This document shows positions 49,527-58,382 of a stretch of DNA of 64,000 nucleotides, in pieces (within the stretch, counting starts at the first letter, position 1; each line of letters opens with the position of its first letter). A program made the translations under genes and the position numbers. The notes beneath the pieces are model-generated. The model ran no database searches. It worked only from the letters and a program-made list of their open reading frames with translations, and had not been told where the DNA came from. Origin of the DNA: Adlercreutzia sp. ZJ176 (GTDB lineage Bacteria > Actinomycetota > Coriobacteriia > Coriobacteriales > Eggerthellaceae); assembly GCF_011038975.1 (NCBI RefSeq), contig NZ_JAAKEC010000006.1:62001-126000 (forward strand), read 5' to 3'.

Positions 49527-51476
49527 TCAGGAGCGCCGCAGCTTGCGCGCGACCTTGCCGGTGATGCTGGTGACGAACTGCGCCTCGGGGAGCTGTAGCT
49601 TCACGGCGGGCCCGAAGGTCACGACGAGGCTTATCAGGCCCGCGACCGCGATGTAGGCGAACGCCTGGGCGATTGACCCGTCGAGCGGCGCGACGAAGCC
49701 CTCGAGCAGCGCGAGCACGCCTGCGCCCGCCGCCGCGCCCATGAGCCCCAGGCCGAGCGCGCGCACGCACGAAAGCGCGATGGACCCGAGCCCCATGGCG
49801 CCGTAGAGGCGGCGCAGGTAGGCGAACAGCAGCACGTCGCCGACGAGGTAGGCGACGATGGTTCCCCCGGCGATGCACTCGATCGACAGCGGCAGCCCGC
49901 TCTCAACCCCCCACGCGGACGCCATCACGACGCCCACCTGCAGCGCGGAGGCGACGAACGTGACCACGGAGAACGCCGTCATCTTCCGGATGCTCGAGAA
50001 CACCATCTGCAGGTAGGTGTTCACGCCGTAGAACGGCAGCGCCGCCGCCATGACGGCCAGGTACGCGGCGATCTGCGTGATGCTGTCGGAGGTGAACGCG
50101 CCCATGTGGTAGAGCGTCACGAGCGGCACCGAGAACACCACGAGGTAGAGCGCGAACGGGATCATGAGGAAGAATATCTGGCTTGAGCCGCTCGTGATGC
50201 CGCGGACCACGCCGCGCGTGTTGCCGTCGGCCTGCATGTCGGACAGCTCCGTGAACATGGTGGTCGCCACGGGGATGGCCAAAAACGAGTAGGGGAACGT
50301 GAACCACAGGCGCGAGTACGCGATCACCGACGGGCCGTTGTCGGCGAAGCAGTACGAGGCGGCGTTGGTGACTGACACCGTGACGAACGAGCATATCGTG
50401 ACGAACAGCGCGGGCACGCCGAGGCTCACCGTCTCGCGCAGCGCCGGGTCGCGCAGGTTGATGCGCGGGCGCAGGCGGATGCCGTTCTTCTTGAGGGCGG
50501 GGATCTGGATGGCCATCTGCACGAACACGCCGAGCGGGTTCCCGATGGCGATCACGTAGAACGCGAGCTTGGGGTTCTCCGGCGCGACGAACGCGTACAT
50601 GATGAACGTGGCGATCACGATGACGTTGTTGAACACCGGCGCGATGGCGCCCCACAGGTAGTCGCGGTTGGCGTTGAGCAGGCCCGACACGATGGACGAC
50701 GCCCCGTAGAACACCACTTGGATGGCGAAGAACCTGAAGAGGAACACCGACAGGTCCATCTCGTCTTGGTTCGAGTAGAACGTCTGGGTGTAGATCACCT
50801 GCGCGGGGAAGAGCATGCACAGAAGCGAGACGGCGCCGAGCCCCACCACCACGATGGTGAGCAGGTTGGAGGCGTACTCCTCGCTGGGGCCCCGCCCGAG
50901 CTTCTTCTTGACCGAGAGGTACACGGGCAGAAACGCCGTGGCGAGCATGCCGCCCATCACGAGCTCGTAGAGCATGTTGGGCAGGTTGTTCGCCACCTGG
51001 TACGAGCTTGAGACGAACGTGGCGCCGAGCGCGAAGGCCATGGCCCACGTGCGGGCGAAGCCGGTGATGCGCGAGATGATGGTGCAGACGCTGATGAGCG
51101 CCGCCGACGTGCCGACCTCGGGCGCGGCAGGCTCGAGGTCGCGGTCGCTCGGCGGCTCGGCGGCGGCTTCGGCCTGAGCGGCGCGATGCCGCACGGGCTT
51201 TGGCCGAGGCTGAGCCGCGCGCGTGGGTTCGGGCTCGTCCTGCGCGCACAGCTCTTGCGTGCGGTCGACTCCGGCGTGGCTGCCGATGACGGGGATGAGG
51301 CCCGTCTGCCCGGCCGGGGTGCTTCGCATGGGATCGCGGTCAACGCCAGCGTGGCGGCCGCGCGTGCGCGGCGCCTCGGCGGGCGTGCGGTCGCGCGTTG
51401 GGCTGGGTGCGGGGGCATCCTCGATGCGCGCATGCCGACCGCGCGTATGTTGAGCTCGGCTGAGCTTTTCGGACAT
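49527..51476 (-). CDS. murJ: MurJ-family lipid II flippase with long N-terminal extension
   Basis: A 649-residue protein. The C-terminal ~510 residues are a MATE-like MOP-superfamily membrane domain with about 14 helices. Typical MurJ segments include SRITGFARTWAMAFALGAT and ANNLPNMLYELVMGGMLATA. Residues 1 to about 135 are an Arg/Pro/Ala-rich, probably disordered cytoplasmic extension. It contains three related motifs (TRGRHARIED, TRGRHAGVDRD, IGSHAGVDRT). An ATG at 51497 lacks a ribosome-binding site; the ATG at 51476 has GAAGG upstream and is preferred. It would export lipid II for wall synthesis. Confidence 0.88.
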   Translation of the reverse strand: MSEKLSRAQHTRGRHARIEDAPAPSPTRDRTPAEAPRTRGRHAGVDRDPMRSTPAGQTGLIPVIGSHAGVDRTQELCAQDEPEPTRAAQPRPKPVRHRAAQAEAAAEPPSDRDLEPAAPEVGTSAALISVCTIISRITGFARTWAMAFALGATFVSSSYQVANNLPNMLYELVMGGMLATAFLPVYLSVKKKLGRGPSEEYASNLLTIVVVGLGAVSLLCMLFPAQVIYTQTFYSNQDEMDLSVFLFRFFAIQVVFYGASSIVSGLLNANRDYLWGAIAPVFNNVIVIATFIMYAFVAPENPKLAFYVIAIGNPLGVFVQMAIQIPALKKNGIRLRPRINLRDPALRETVSLGVPALFVTICSFVTVSVTNAASYCFADNGPSVIAYSRLWFTFPYSFLAIPVATTMFTELSDMQADGNTRGVVRGITSGSSQIFFLMIPFALYLVVFSVPLVTLYHMGAFTSDSITQIAAYLAVMAAALPFYGVNTYLQMVFSSIRKMTAFSVVTFVASALQVGVVMASAWGVESGLPLSIECIAGGTIVAYLVGDVLLFAYLRRLYGAMGLGSIALSCVRALGLGLMGAAAGAGVLALLEGFVAPLDGSIAQAFAYIAVAGLISLVVTFGPAVKLQLPEAQFVTSITGKVARKLRRS

Positions 51477-51501
51477 GAGATCGGCCTTCGTGCGCATCGG
51501 A

Positions 51502-51507
51502 TATAAT
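51502..51507 (+). promoter_or_regulatory. Candidate nadK promoter
   Basis: TATAATGG lies 39 bp before the nadK ATG. It also overlaps the start region of the divergent murJ gene. Confidence 0.5.
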
Positions 51508-51545
51508 GGTCAGTCAATCATAGCAAAACGAGGAAGCTGGCCCGC

Positions 51546-52502
51546 ATGCACGCACTTATCGTACGCAATAACTCCAATCCCCTGGCGACGGACGCGTCGC
51601 TTCTGCTCGCCGCCTACTTCTCAGCGCAGGGGATCGACTTCACGACGCTCGGATCAGGGCAGATCAGCGGCGACGCGGGCAACCGCGAGGCCGCCCGCGC
51701 GCTGCCGGGGCGCGTCGACCTCGCGGTGGTGCTCGGCGGCGACGGCACCATCCTGCACACCGCGCGCCTGCTCGCGGGAACGCAGACGCCCATCTTAGGG
51801 ATCAACTTCGGCCGTCTGGGCTTTCTGGCGAACGCGTGCGAGGAGGGCGTGGTCGCCATGGTGTCGCGCGCGCTGGCGGGCGAGCTCCAGGTTGAGCGGA
51901 GGTCGAACCTGCGCATCGACGTGGTGTGCGAAGGGGAGCGCGACCCGTTCGACGACGCGGAGGACGGCGAGGGCGCCTTCGGCGCCCCTGCGTGGGACGG
52001 CGGGAGCGCGGGGGAAGGCGACGAGCCCGCAGGCGAAGGCGGCCCCGATGCGCCGCGCACGTTCTTCGCGCTCAACGAGGTGGCCATCACGCGCGGCGCC
52101 ATGGGGCGCATCATCGACTTCACGCTCGACATCTCGGACAACCGCATCGCGCACATGCGCGGCGACGGCATGGTGGTGGCGACGGCCACGGGCTCGACGG
52201 CCTACGCGCTCTCCGCGGGCGGGCCGCTCGTGGCACCGGGGTTCACGGGCCTCGTCACCGTGCCGCTCGCGCCGCACTCGCTGCGCTCGCGCGCGATCCT
52301 CACGAGCGACAACGACGTGGTGTGCGTGACACTCGAGGGCAAGGACGCCGCCCGCGAGGCCACGCTGTTCGTCGACGGCGACATGCTCGCGTTCGACCAG
52401 CCCGTGAGGCGCGTCTACGCCCGCCGCGGCGAGGAACCCACCGTGCTTCTGCGCTCAGACGCCGAGAACTTCTACACCTACGCCGCCGAAGTGTTCTTCT
52501 AG
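51546..52502 (+). CDS. nadK: NAD kinase
   Basis: A 318-residue NAD kinase making NADP. The GGDG motif is at residues 64-67 (VVLGGDGTILHTARL), followed by GINFGRLGFLAN, LNEVAITRG and the GDGMVVATATGSTAY block. An acidic, Gly/Asp/Glu-rich insertion of about 40 residues (129-171) interrupts the domain before the LNEV strand and explains the above-average length. GAGGAAG precedes the ATG at 51546. Confidence 0.93.
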   Translation: MHALIVRNNSNPLATDASLLLAAYFSAQGIDFTTLGSGQISGDAGNREAARALPGRVDLAVVLGGDGTILHTARLLAGTQTPILGINFGRLGFLANACEEGVVAMVSRALAGELQVERRSNLRIDVVCEGERDPFDDAEDGEGAFGAPAWDGGSAGEGDEPAGEGGPDAPRTFFALNEVAITRGAMGRIIDFTLDISDNRIAHMRGDGMVVATATGSTAYALSAGGPLVAPGFTGLVTVPLAPHSLRSRAILTSDNDVVCVTLEGKDAAREATLFVDGDMLAFDQPVRRVYARRGEEPTVLLRSDAENFYTYAAEVFF

Positions 52503-52539
52503 GCGGTTCCGCCCGTCCTGGCGGAGCGGGCGGAACCGC
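52503..52539 (+). terminator. Hairpin after nadK
   Basis: GCGGTTCCGCCCG (52503-52515) pairs perfectly with CGGGCGGAACCGC (52527-52539). There is no T run, so termination is less certain than hairpin formation. The rest of the gap to 52691 shows nothing else recognisable. Confidence 0.55.
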
Positions 52540-52691
52540 TCGACGCTGCGGCTTCCTGCGGCACCTGACCTAGCCCCTTGTTTCGCACGCGGCGCGGCAC
52601 GAAGGCCGCTTGGTGCGAAGGCGGGGCTATCTCAGGCACCGCAGAAACCCTCGCTGACGCTACGAACGACAAGCGAGAGCGGCCTCTGCGC

Positions 52692-54173
52692 CTACTTGTG
52701 GTAGTAGCGGTGCTGCTCGTACTTCGGCTCGCAGCAGACGTTGATCCCGAGCGTGCGGTAGAGCTTCTCGTCGGTCGAGGAGATGATCACGCTGAAGTAG
52801 GCGTCGCAGCCGCGCAGCTTGTCCACGTTCTCCATGAGGCGCTCGGCCATGGGGTTGGTGACCGAGCTGATCGAGAGCGCCAGCAGCGTCTCGTCGGAGT
52901 GCAGGCGCGGGTTCTGGCTCTTCAGGTGCTCGGTCTTGAGGTGGCAGATGGGCTCGAGCACGTCGTCGGAGATCACGTAGAGCTCGTCGTCGACGCCCGA
53001 GACGCCCTTGAGCGCGTTCATCAGCAGCGCCGAGGCCGCGCCGAGCAAATTCCCCGTCTTGCCGGTGACCACCGTGCCGTCCGGCAGCACCATCGCGCCC
53101 GCCGGGCCGCCCGTCGTCTCCTCCTTCAGCAGCGCCGCCGAGCGCGCCGGCGAGAGGTTCGCGTTGATGCCCGCCTGGTTCATGAGCATCTCGAGCTTCT
53201 CCACCTCCTCGGTGCCGGTGCCCGTGCGCTTGGCCTTCACGGCGGTCTGGAAGTAGCGGCGCACGATCTCCATGTTCGCCGCCGCGCGCACCGCGTCGTC
53301 GTCGACGATGGCCATGCCGGCCATGTTCACGCCCATGTCGGTGGGGGACTGGTACGGGCTCTCGCCGAGGATGCGCTCCATCATGGCCTTGAGCACGGGG
53401 AAGATCTCCACGTCGCGGTTGTAGTTGACGGTGGTCTTCCCGTAGGCCTCCAGGTGGAACGGGTCGATGATGTTCGCGTCGGCCAGGTCGGCCGTGGCGG
53501 CCTCGTACGCGATGTTCACGGGGTGCTTGAGCGGCAGGTTCCAGATGGGGAACGTCTCGTACTTGGCGTAGCCCGCCACGATGCCGCGCCTGTTCTCGTG
53601 GTAGAGCTGCGAGAGGCACGTGGCCATCTTGCCCGAGCCGGGGCCGGGCGCGGTCACCACCACGAGCGGGCGCGAGGTCTCCACGAAGTCGTTTCGGCCG
53701 AAGCCGTCCTCGCTCACGATGTGGTCGATGTCATAGGGGTAGCCCGTGATGGGGTAGTGCAGGTAGCTCGTGATGCCCATGGACGTGAGGCGCTTGCGGA
53801 ACGCGTCGGCGGCGGGCTGGTTGGCGTAGTGCGTGATGACCACGCTGCCCACCATGAAGCCCATGGAGCGGAAGATGTCCATGAGGCGCAGCACGTCGTC
53901 GTCGTAGGTGATGCCCAGATCGCCGCGGATCTTCGCCTTCTCGATGTGGTTGGCGTTGACGGCGATCACGATCTCCACGTCGTCGATGAGGCTTCTGAGC
54001 ATGCGGATCTTGGAGTCGGGCTCGAAGCCGGGCAGCACGCGGGAGGCGTGGTAGTCGTCGAAGAGCTTCCCGCCGAACTCGAGGTAGAGCTTCCCGCCGA
54101 ACTGGTTGATGCGCTCGCGAATGTGCTCTGCCTGCAGGGTGATGTACTTGTCGTTGTCGAAGCCGCGCTGCAT
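52692..54173 (-). CDS. DUF1846 family protein
   Basis: A 493-residue cytoplasmic protein of the DUF1846 family, whose function I do not know to be established. It begins MQRGFDNDKYITLQAEHIRE and contains VVTAPGPGSGKMATCLSQLY, a glycine-rich loop that may bind a phosphate or nucleotide, plus YEAATADLADANIIDPFHLE. The family is widespread in anaerobic Firmicutes and actinobacteria, and the length is normal. AAGGGG lies upstream of the ATG at 54173. It is a single-gene unit on the minus strand, divergent from pyrG. Confidence 0.85.
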   Translation of the reverse strand: MQRGFDNDKYITLQAEHIRERINQFGGKLYLEFGGKLFDDYHASRVLPGFEPDSKIRMLRSLIDDVEIVIAVNANHIEKAKIRGDLGITYDDDVLRLMDIFRSMGFMVGSVVITHYANQPAADAFRKRLTSMGITSYLHYPITGYPYDIDHIVSEDGFGRNDFVETSRPLVVVTAPGPGSGKMATCLSQLYHENRRGIVAGYAKYETFPIWNLPLKHPVNIAYEAATADLADANIIDPFHLEAYGKTTVNYNRDVEIFPVLKAMMERILGESPYQSPTDMGVNMAGMAIVDDDAVRAAANMEIVRRYFQTAVKAKRTGTGTEEVEKLEMLMNQAGINANLSPARSAALLKEETTGGPAGAMVLPDGTVVTGKTGNLLGAASALLMNALKGVSGVDDELYVISDDVLEPICHLKTEHLKSQNPRLHSDETLLALSISSVTNPMAERLMENVDKLRGCDAYFSVIISSTDEKLYRTLGINVCCEPKYEQHRYYHK

Positions 54174-54241
54174 GTGTTGATCTGCCCCTTCTCGTCGTGC
54201 GTGCCAGTGGAGGCGTACACGCGAATAGCGCGTACCAACGT

Positions 54242-54247
54242 ATTATA
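54242..54247 (-). promoter_or_regulatory. Candidate promoter of DUF1846 gene
   Basis: TATAAT on the minus strand about 69 bp before the ATG, again without a visible -35. Confidence 0.45.
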
Positions 54248-54322
54248 GCGAAGGCGGCCGCGCTTTCGTTTCGCCTTTGTAAAAAGCGGGAGGCGCGCAG
54301 GGAGCGCGGGCGGGACGGCTCG

Positions 54323-54380
54323 TAGAATTAAAAGGCGTTTGCAGGGCGCTTCACGGCGCCGTGCGGCGCTTTTTCTTTTT
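54323..54380 (+). promoter_or_regulatory. pyrG promoter and leader terminator (attenuator)
   Basis: TAGAAT (54323-54328) is the likely -10. Within ~15 nt of the predicted start lies a hairpin. Its outer stem is AGGGCGC (54343-54349) with GCGCTTT (54366-54372), its inner stem CACG/CGTG (52-55 with 60-63 of 543xx), and TTTTTCTTTTT follows (54370-54380). The pyrG ATG is 20 nt further on. A terminator in a pyrG leader recalls CTP-responsive attenuation in Bacillus. Confidence 0.6.
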
Positions 54381-54399
54381 CGGGCGGGAAGGGAGCATC

Positions 54400-56001
54400 A
54401 TGGCCAAGCACATCTTCGTTACGGGCGGCGTCGTGTCGTCGCTGGGCAAGGGCATCACGGCGGCGTCGCTCGGGCATCTGCTGAAGGCGCGGGGGTACAA
54501 GGTGACCATGCAGAAGATGGACCCCTACCTCAACGTGGACCCCGGCACCATGAGCCCGTTCCAGCACGGCGAGGTGTTCGTGACCGAGGACGGGCACGAG
54601 GGCGACCTCGACCTGGGGCATTACGAGCGCTTCATCGACGAGAACCTCACGCGCGAGTCCAACTTCACGCAGGGCTCCATCTATCAGACGCTCATCGCGC
54701 GCGAGCGCCGCGGCGACTTTCTGGGCGGCACCGTGCAGGTGATCCCGCACGTGACCGAGGCCATCAAGGAGCGCCTGCGCCGGATCGCCGACCAGAGCTG
54801 CGCCGACATCGTGATCTCGGAGATCGGCGGCACCATCGGCGACATCGAGAGCCAGCCGTTCATCGAGGCCGCGCGCCAGTTCAAGAAGGAGAAGCCCGCG
54901 GGCGACGTGATCTTCGCGCACGTGACGCTCGTGCCCTACATCGCGGCCGCGCACGAGGTGAAGACCAAGCCCACGCAGCACTCGGTGAAGGAGCTGCGCT
55001 CCATCGGCGTGCAACCCGACTTCATCGTCTGCCGGTCCGACCACGAGATCTCGGCGAAGGTGCGCGAGAAGATCGCGCTGTTCTGCGACGTGGCCGCCGA
55101 CGAGGTGCTCGCCTGCACCGACGCGCCCTCCATCTACGAGGTGCCGCTGAGCCTGTTCGAGCAGGGCTTCGACGTGAAGGTGCTCGACCGGTTGGGTCTC
55201 GAGCGCCGCTCCGCCGACCTTGGCGACCTGCGCGGCTTTCTGCGCGACGCGGCGAGCTGCGAGGGCGAGGTGGAGATCGCCGTGGTGGGCAAGTACGTGA
55301 GCCTTCCCGACGCGTACCTGTCGGTGGTCGAGGCGCTCGGGCACGCGGGCGTGTACCACAGGCGGCACGTGAACGTCCATCTGATCGACGGCGAGGAGCT
55401 CACCGACGCCAACGCGGATAAGGTGCTCGGGCGCATGGACGGCATCCTGGTGCCGGGCGGCTTCGGGCAGCGAGCGTTCGAGGGCAAGATCGCCGCGGCG
55501 CGTTACGCCCGCGAGCACAACGTGCCCTACCTGGGCATCTGCCTGGGCTTGCAGGCGGCGGTGTGCGAGTTCGCGCGCCACGTGGCGGGGCTTGAGGGCG
55601 CCACGTCGGCCGAGTTCGACCCCGCGTGCGCCCACCCCGTGATCGACCTCATGCCCGAGCAGGAGGACGTGGAGGACAAGGGCGGCACCATGCGCCTGGG
55701 CGCCTACCCCTGCAAGGTACGCCCCGGCACGCGCGCGGCCGCGGCGTACGGCGAGGAGGTCGTCTACGAGCGGCACCGCCATCGCTACGAGGTGAACAAC
55801 GCCTACCGCGACCGCCTCGTGGGCGCGGGGATGGTGATCTCGGGGCTCTCGCCCGACGAGCGCCTCACCGAGATGGTGGAGCTGCCTGACCACCCGTGGT
55901 TCGTGGCCAGCCAGGGGCACCCCGAGTTCAAGAGCCGCCCGCATCGCCCGCATCCTCTGTTCCGCAACTTCGTGGGGGCTGCCTCCTCCGCGCGCGGGTA
56001 G
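54400..56001 (+). CDS. pyrG: CTP synthase
   Basis: A 533-residue enzyme aminating UTP to CTP. The synthetase domain begins [16 protein letters not shown] with the P-loop-like GKG, followed by [20 protein letters not shown]. The C-terminal glutamine amidotransferase domain has the nucleophile in [14 protein letters not shown] and His/Glu in [10 protein letters not shown]. The frame is open upstream, but GGAAGGGAG precedes the ATG at 54400 and the preceding stretch is the leader terminator. Confidence 0.97.
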   Translation: MAKHIFVTGGVVSSLGKGITAASLGHLLKARGYKVTMQKMDPYLNVDPGTMSPFQHGEVFVTEDGHEGDLDLGHYERFIDENLTRESNFTQGSIYQTLIARERRGDFLGGTVQVIPHVTEAIKERLRRIADQSCADIVISEIGGTIGDIESQPFIEAARQFKKEKPAGDVIFAHVTLVPYIAAAHEVKTKPTQHSVKELRSIGVQPDFIVCRSDHEISAKVREKIALFCDVAADEVLACTDAPSIYEVPLSLFEQGFDVKVLDRLGLERRSADLGDLRGFLRDAASCEGEVEIAVVGKYVSLPDAYLSVVEALGHAGVYHRRHVNVHLIDGEELTDANADKVLGRMDGILVPGGFGQRAFEGKIAAARYAREHNVPYLGICLGLQAAVCEFARHVAGLEGATSAEFDPACAHPVIDLMPEQEDVEDKGGTMRLGAYPCKVRPGTRAAAAYGEEVVYERHRHRYEVNNAYRDRLVGAGMVISGLSPDERLTEMVELPDHPWFVASQGHPEFKSRPHRPHPLFRNFVGAASSARG

Positions 56002-56164
56002 GGCGGCGGGGAAGGGAGGCGGGCGCGTCTGCCTCCGCGGCGGCTTTCCCGTGCCGGGCGTCCTCCCTTCTGCCTCCTCCGCGCGCTACAATTGACGGCG
56101 TGCGGGGAAGGGCGCGGGCGCAGGCTGCCGGCGCCCGCGGGCGCGAGCGGAGGGAGGCGGCGCG

Positions 56165-57076
56165 GTGATCGAGGCATATGTGGGCGAGTACGTGGCGTAC
56201 CTGCGCATCGAGCGCGGCGCCTCGGCGCGCACCGTGGAGGCGTACGAGCGCGACCTGCGCGACTACCAGGCGTTCCTCTCCGAGCGCGGCATCGCGCGCG
56301 CCGACGAGGTGACGCGCGAGGTGCTGCGCGACTTCGAGGAGCACGTAATCGCGCGCGGCTACGCGCCGGCGTCGGTCAAGCGGCGGATGTCGGTGGTGAA
56401 GGGGCTGCACCGCTACCTGGTGCGCGAGGGCTACGCCGCCGACAACCCGGCGAGCTCGCTGGCGCTGCCGAAGGTTCCCGGGCGGCTGCCCGACGTGCTG
56501 AGCATCGCCGACGTGGGCCGGGTGATCGACGCGTGCTGCGACCCCGCGCCCGCAGGCGTGCGCGACCGCGCGCTGCTCGAGGTGCTCTACGGCTGCGGCC
56601 TGCGCGTGAGCGAGGCCTGCGGGCTCGACGTGGGCAGCGTGTACCTTGACGAGGGGTTCGTGCGCGTGGTGGGCAAGGGCGCGAAGGAGCGCATCGCCCC
56701 GCTGTCGGGCTGCGCGGCGGAGAACCTCGGGTGCTACCTCGCCGAGGCGCGCCCGGCGCTCAGCATGAAGGCGACCTCGCCGCGCGCGGCCGACCTGCCC
56801 GCGGTGTTTCTGAACGCGCGCGGCGGGCGGCTCTCGCGCCAGGGCGTCCACCGCATCGTGGAGCGCGCGGGCGCGGCGGTCGGCATCGCGGGGCTGCACC
56901 CCCACACGCTGCGCCACTCGTTCGCGACGCACATGCTCGAGGGCGGCGCCGACCTGCGTGTGATCCAGGAGATCCTCGGCCACTCCGACATCTCCACCAC
57001 CCAGATCTACACGCACATCGACCGCACCCACCTGCAGGAGGAGTACCGCGCCGCCCACCCGCGCGCAAGAGGGTAG
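56165..57076 (+). CDS. xerD: Tyrosine recombinase XerD/XerC family
   Basis: A 303-residue site-specific recombinase, predicted to resolve chromosome dimers. Catalytic residues can be followed: Arg in YGCGLRVSEACGL, Lys in GKGAKERIAPL, His-x-x-Arg in HTLRHSFATHML, His in LGHSDISTTQIYTH and the Tyr nucleophile in the same IYTH. The N-terminal core-binding SAM-like domain covers residues 1 to about 95. The start is a GTG at 56165 with GGAGGGAGG upstream. Length and context suggest the housekeeping enzyme, not a phage integrase. Its 3' end is partly duplicated downstream. Confidence 0.9.
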   Translation: MIEAYVGEYVAYLRIERGASARTVEAYERDLRDYQAFLSERGIARADEVTREVLRDFEEHVIARGYAPASVKRRMSVVKGLHRYLVREGYAADNPASSLALPKVPGRLPDVLSIADVGRVIDACCDPAPAGVRDRALLEVLYGCGLRVSEACGLDVGSVYLDEGFVRVVGKGAKERIAPLSGCAAENLGCYLAEARPALSMKATSPRAADLPAVFLNARGGRLSRQGVHRIVERAGAAVGIAGLHPHTLRHSFATHMLEGGADLRVIQEILGHSDISTTQIYTHIDRTHLQEEYRAAHPRARG

Positions 57077-57106
57077 GATCCTCAGGTAGAAGTCCGTAAA
57101 CCACCT

Positions 57107-57145
57107 GAGGAGTACCGCGCCGCCCACCCGCGCGCGAAAGGGTAG
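57107..57145 (+). repeat. Duplicate of the xerD 3' end
   Basis: This 39-bp segment matches xerD 57038-57076 at 37 of 39 positions, including the stop codon, at an offset of 69 bp. The similarity continues a few bases further upstream through CCACCTG with a short deletion. The spacer has a CCTCAGG/CCTGAGG dyad. Confidence 0.85.
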
Positions 57146-57205
57146 GGGGTCGTTGGCCCCCCGCGTCATCCCAAGTGGAGCGTCTGCGTCAGGTTCTCTC
57201 CCCGT

Positions 57206-57329
57206 GTCATCCTGAGCGGAGCGCCCGCAGGGCGCGGAGTCGAAGGATCTGGCCGCGGCTGAGTTGCGCATGCGGGCGTGCCGTGCCCGGGGCCGGATCC
57301 TTCGACTCGCTTCGCTCGCTCAGGATGAC
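57206..57329. repeat. 124-bp palindromic intergenic repeat, copy 2
   Basis: Same element as 17786-17908 but reversed: here the arm with the CGCCCGCAGGGCG hairpin is on the left and the GCGAAGCGAG arm on the right. Both arms carry TCGAAGGATC or its complement and end in GTCATCCTGAG. Confidence 0.85.
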
Positions 57330-57334
57330 ACAAG

Positions 57335-57412
57335 GGGGGACTGCTCGCTCAGGATGACATGGGGAGGCTGCTCGCTCAGGATGACACGGGGGACTGCTCG
57401 CTCAGGATGACA
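57335..57412. repeat. Three-unit tandem array of a truncated repeat arm
   Basis: CTGCTCGCTCAGGATGACA occurs at 57341, 57368 and 57394, in 26-27-bp units that each start with a G run. The units copy the right end of the adjacent palindromic repeat. Confidence 0.85.
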
Positions 57413-57761
57413 CGAAGGGGCTCGCGCTCGCGACACTGCTCGCAGTCACGTGGCTACCTGCCATCCCGCCGCTCGCCGGCTTTTGCGGCCCGAAATGTGG
57501 AGGGAACGTAGGGGCGCGGTTACGGGCGGGTGACGGGGCGGACGGGTGCGCCGTGCGCGCCCCCAACCTCCGCTTCGCCCCACCGTGCGCCCCACCTTGC
57601 CCCACCGCCTTCCCAGATAGGGTGGAGAGCAAAATAGCAAGCCACAACATATAGCGCCGTCAAGCCCAAATCGCGTTGAACTGCCGACATATTGCGGCCC
57701 GCCGCGCACCCCTGAAGCCTCCTCGCGCCGCGCCGAAAGTGGCTCGAAAAAGCAGTTTAAG

Positions 57762-57802
57762 TGCAGCAAAATGTTGCGAAGTGGGTCGATGTGGGGTAAT
57801 AT
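57762..57802 (+). promoter_or_regulatory. mraZ promoter with MraZ-type boxes
   Basis: TGGGT (57782) and TGGGG (57792) are spaced 10 bp, the known MraZ-binding pattern of TGGGN repeats with 5-bp spacers. TGTTG (57772) and TGCAG (57762) continue the same phase as degenerate boxes. TAATAT (57797-57802) is a plausible -10, overlapped by the array. Confidence 0.65.
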
Positions 57803-57893
57803 GCATCCCACGGAACACTACCTTGCCGGGATTTTGAAACGCACCACCAACACGATTCGAAACCCAGCCTAAACGCAGCACGGAAAGGACCCC

Positions 57894-58373
57894 ATGGCCG
57901 ACGCCGTCACAGAGGCGCAACGCACCGCTCAACCGCACGAGCCCGTTGAGCTGTACGGTTCGTTTCGCTTCAAGGTCGACAGCAAAGGCCGCATGGCCCT
58001 TCCCGCGAAATTCCGCAAGGTACTTCCTACAGAGCTTATCGTAACCCCCGACCCCACGAACGAGTACGTTCGCGTTTTCGACCGACCGATCTTCGACGAC
58101 TGGGTCAAGCAGATGCTCGCCGAGAGGTTCGGCGAGTTCCGCTCGACGAACCGCACCCACACCAAGGCGCGCCGCTTTTTGAAGTCGCGCGCTGACGACG
58201 TGGAGGTGGACTCCTCCGGGCGCATCATGCTCTCGGCGGACGTGCGCAGCGCAGTCGGCATTGACAAGGACGTCGTGCTCGTGGGCAACACGGGCTACTT
58301 TGAGATCTGGGACGCGAAGCGTTACGACGAGGACTTCGAGGACTTCGACCCGTCGATGTTCTACGAGGACTAG
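57894..58373 (+). CDS. mraZ: Transcriptional regulator MraZ
   Basis: A 159-residue MraZ, first gene of the dcw cluster and its autorepressor. Two SpoVT/AbrB-like repeats are visible: FRFKVDSKGRMALPAKFRKV and the block with VEVDSSGRIMLSADVRS, each with the DxxGR core. Length is close to the family's ~145 residues, with a short acidic C-terminal tail. GAAAGGA precedes the ATG at 57894. It is followed 9 nt later by rsmH. Confidence 0.95.
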   Translation: MADAVTEAQRTAQPHEPVELYGSFRFKVDSKGRMALPAKFRKVLPTELIVTPDPTNEYVRVFDRPIFDDWVKQMLAERFGEFRSTNRTHTKARRFLKSRADDVEVDSSGRIMLSADVRSAVGIDKDVVLVGNTGYFEIWDAKRYDEDFEDFDPSMFYED

Positions 58374-58382
58374 TCGTAAGAC

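Larger units (their letters stand above)
57077..57893. other. 817-bp gap between xerD and mraZ
   Basis: In order it contains a duplicate of the xerD 3' end (57107-57145), a decayed repeat arm near 57166-57180, the 124-bp palindromic repeat (57206-57329), a short tandem array (57335-57412), about 340 bp of G+C-rich sequence with nothing recognised, and the mraZ promoter with MraZ-type boxes (57762-57802). No gene is supported. Confidence 0.7.

Noticed and set aside
56165-57076. XerD-like protein as a phage integrase
   Set aside because: Length, domain layout and position before mraZ fit the housekeeping recombinase, and no phage genes are nearby.
57335-57412. Short CRISPR array
   Set aside because: Units are 26-27 bp with no variable spacers and derive from the adjacent palindromic repeat; no cas genes are present.
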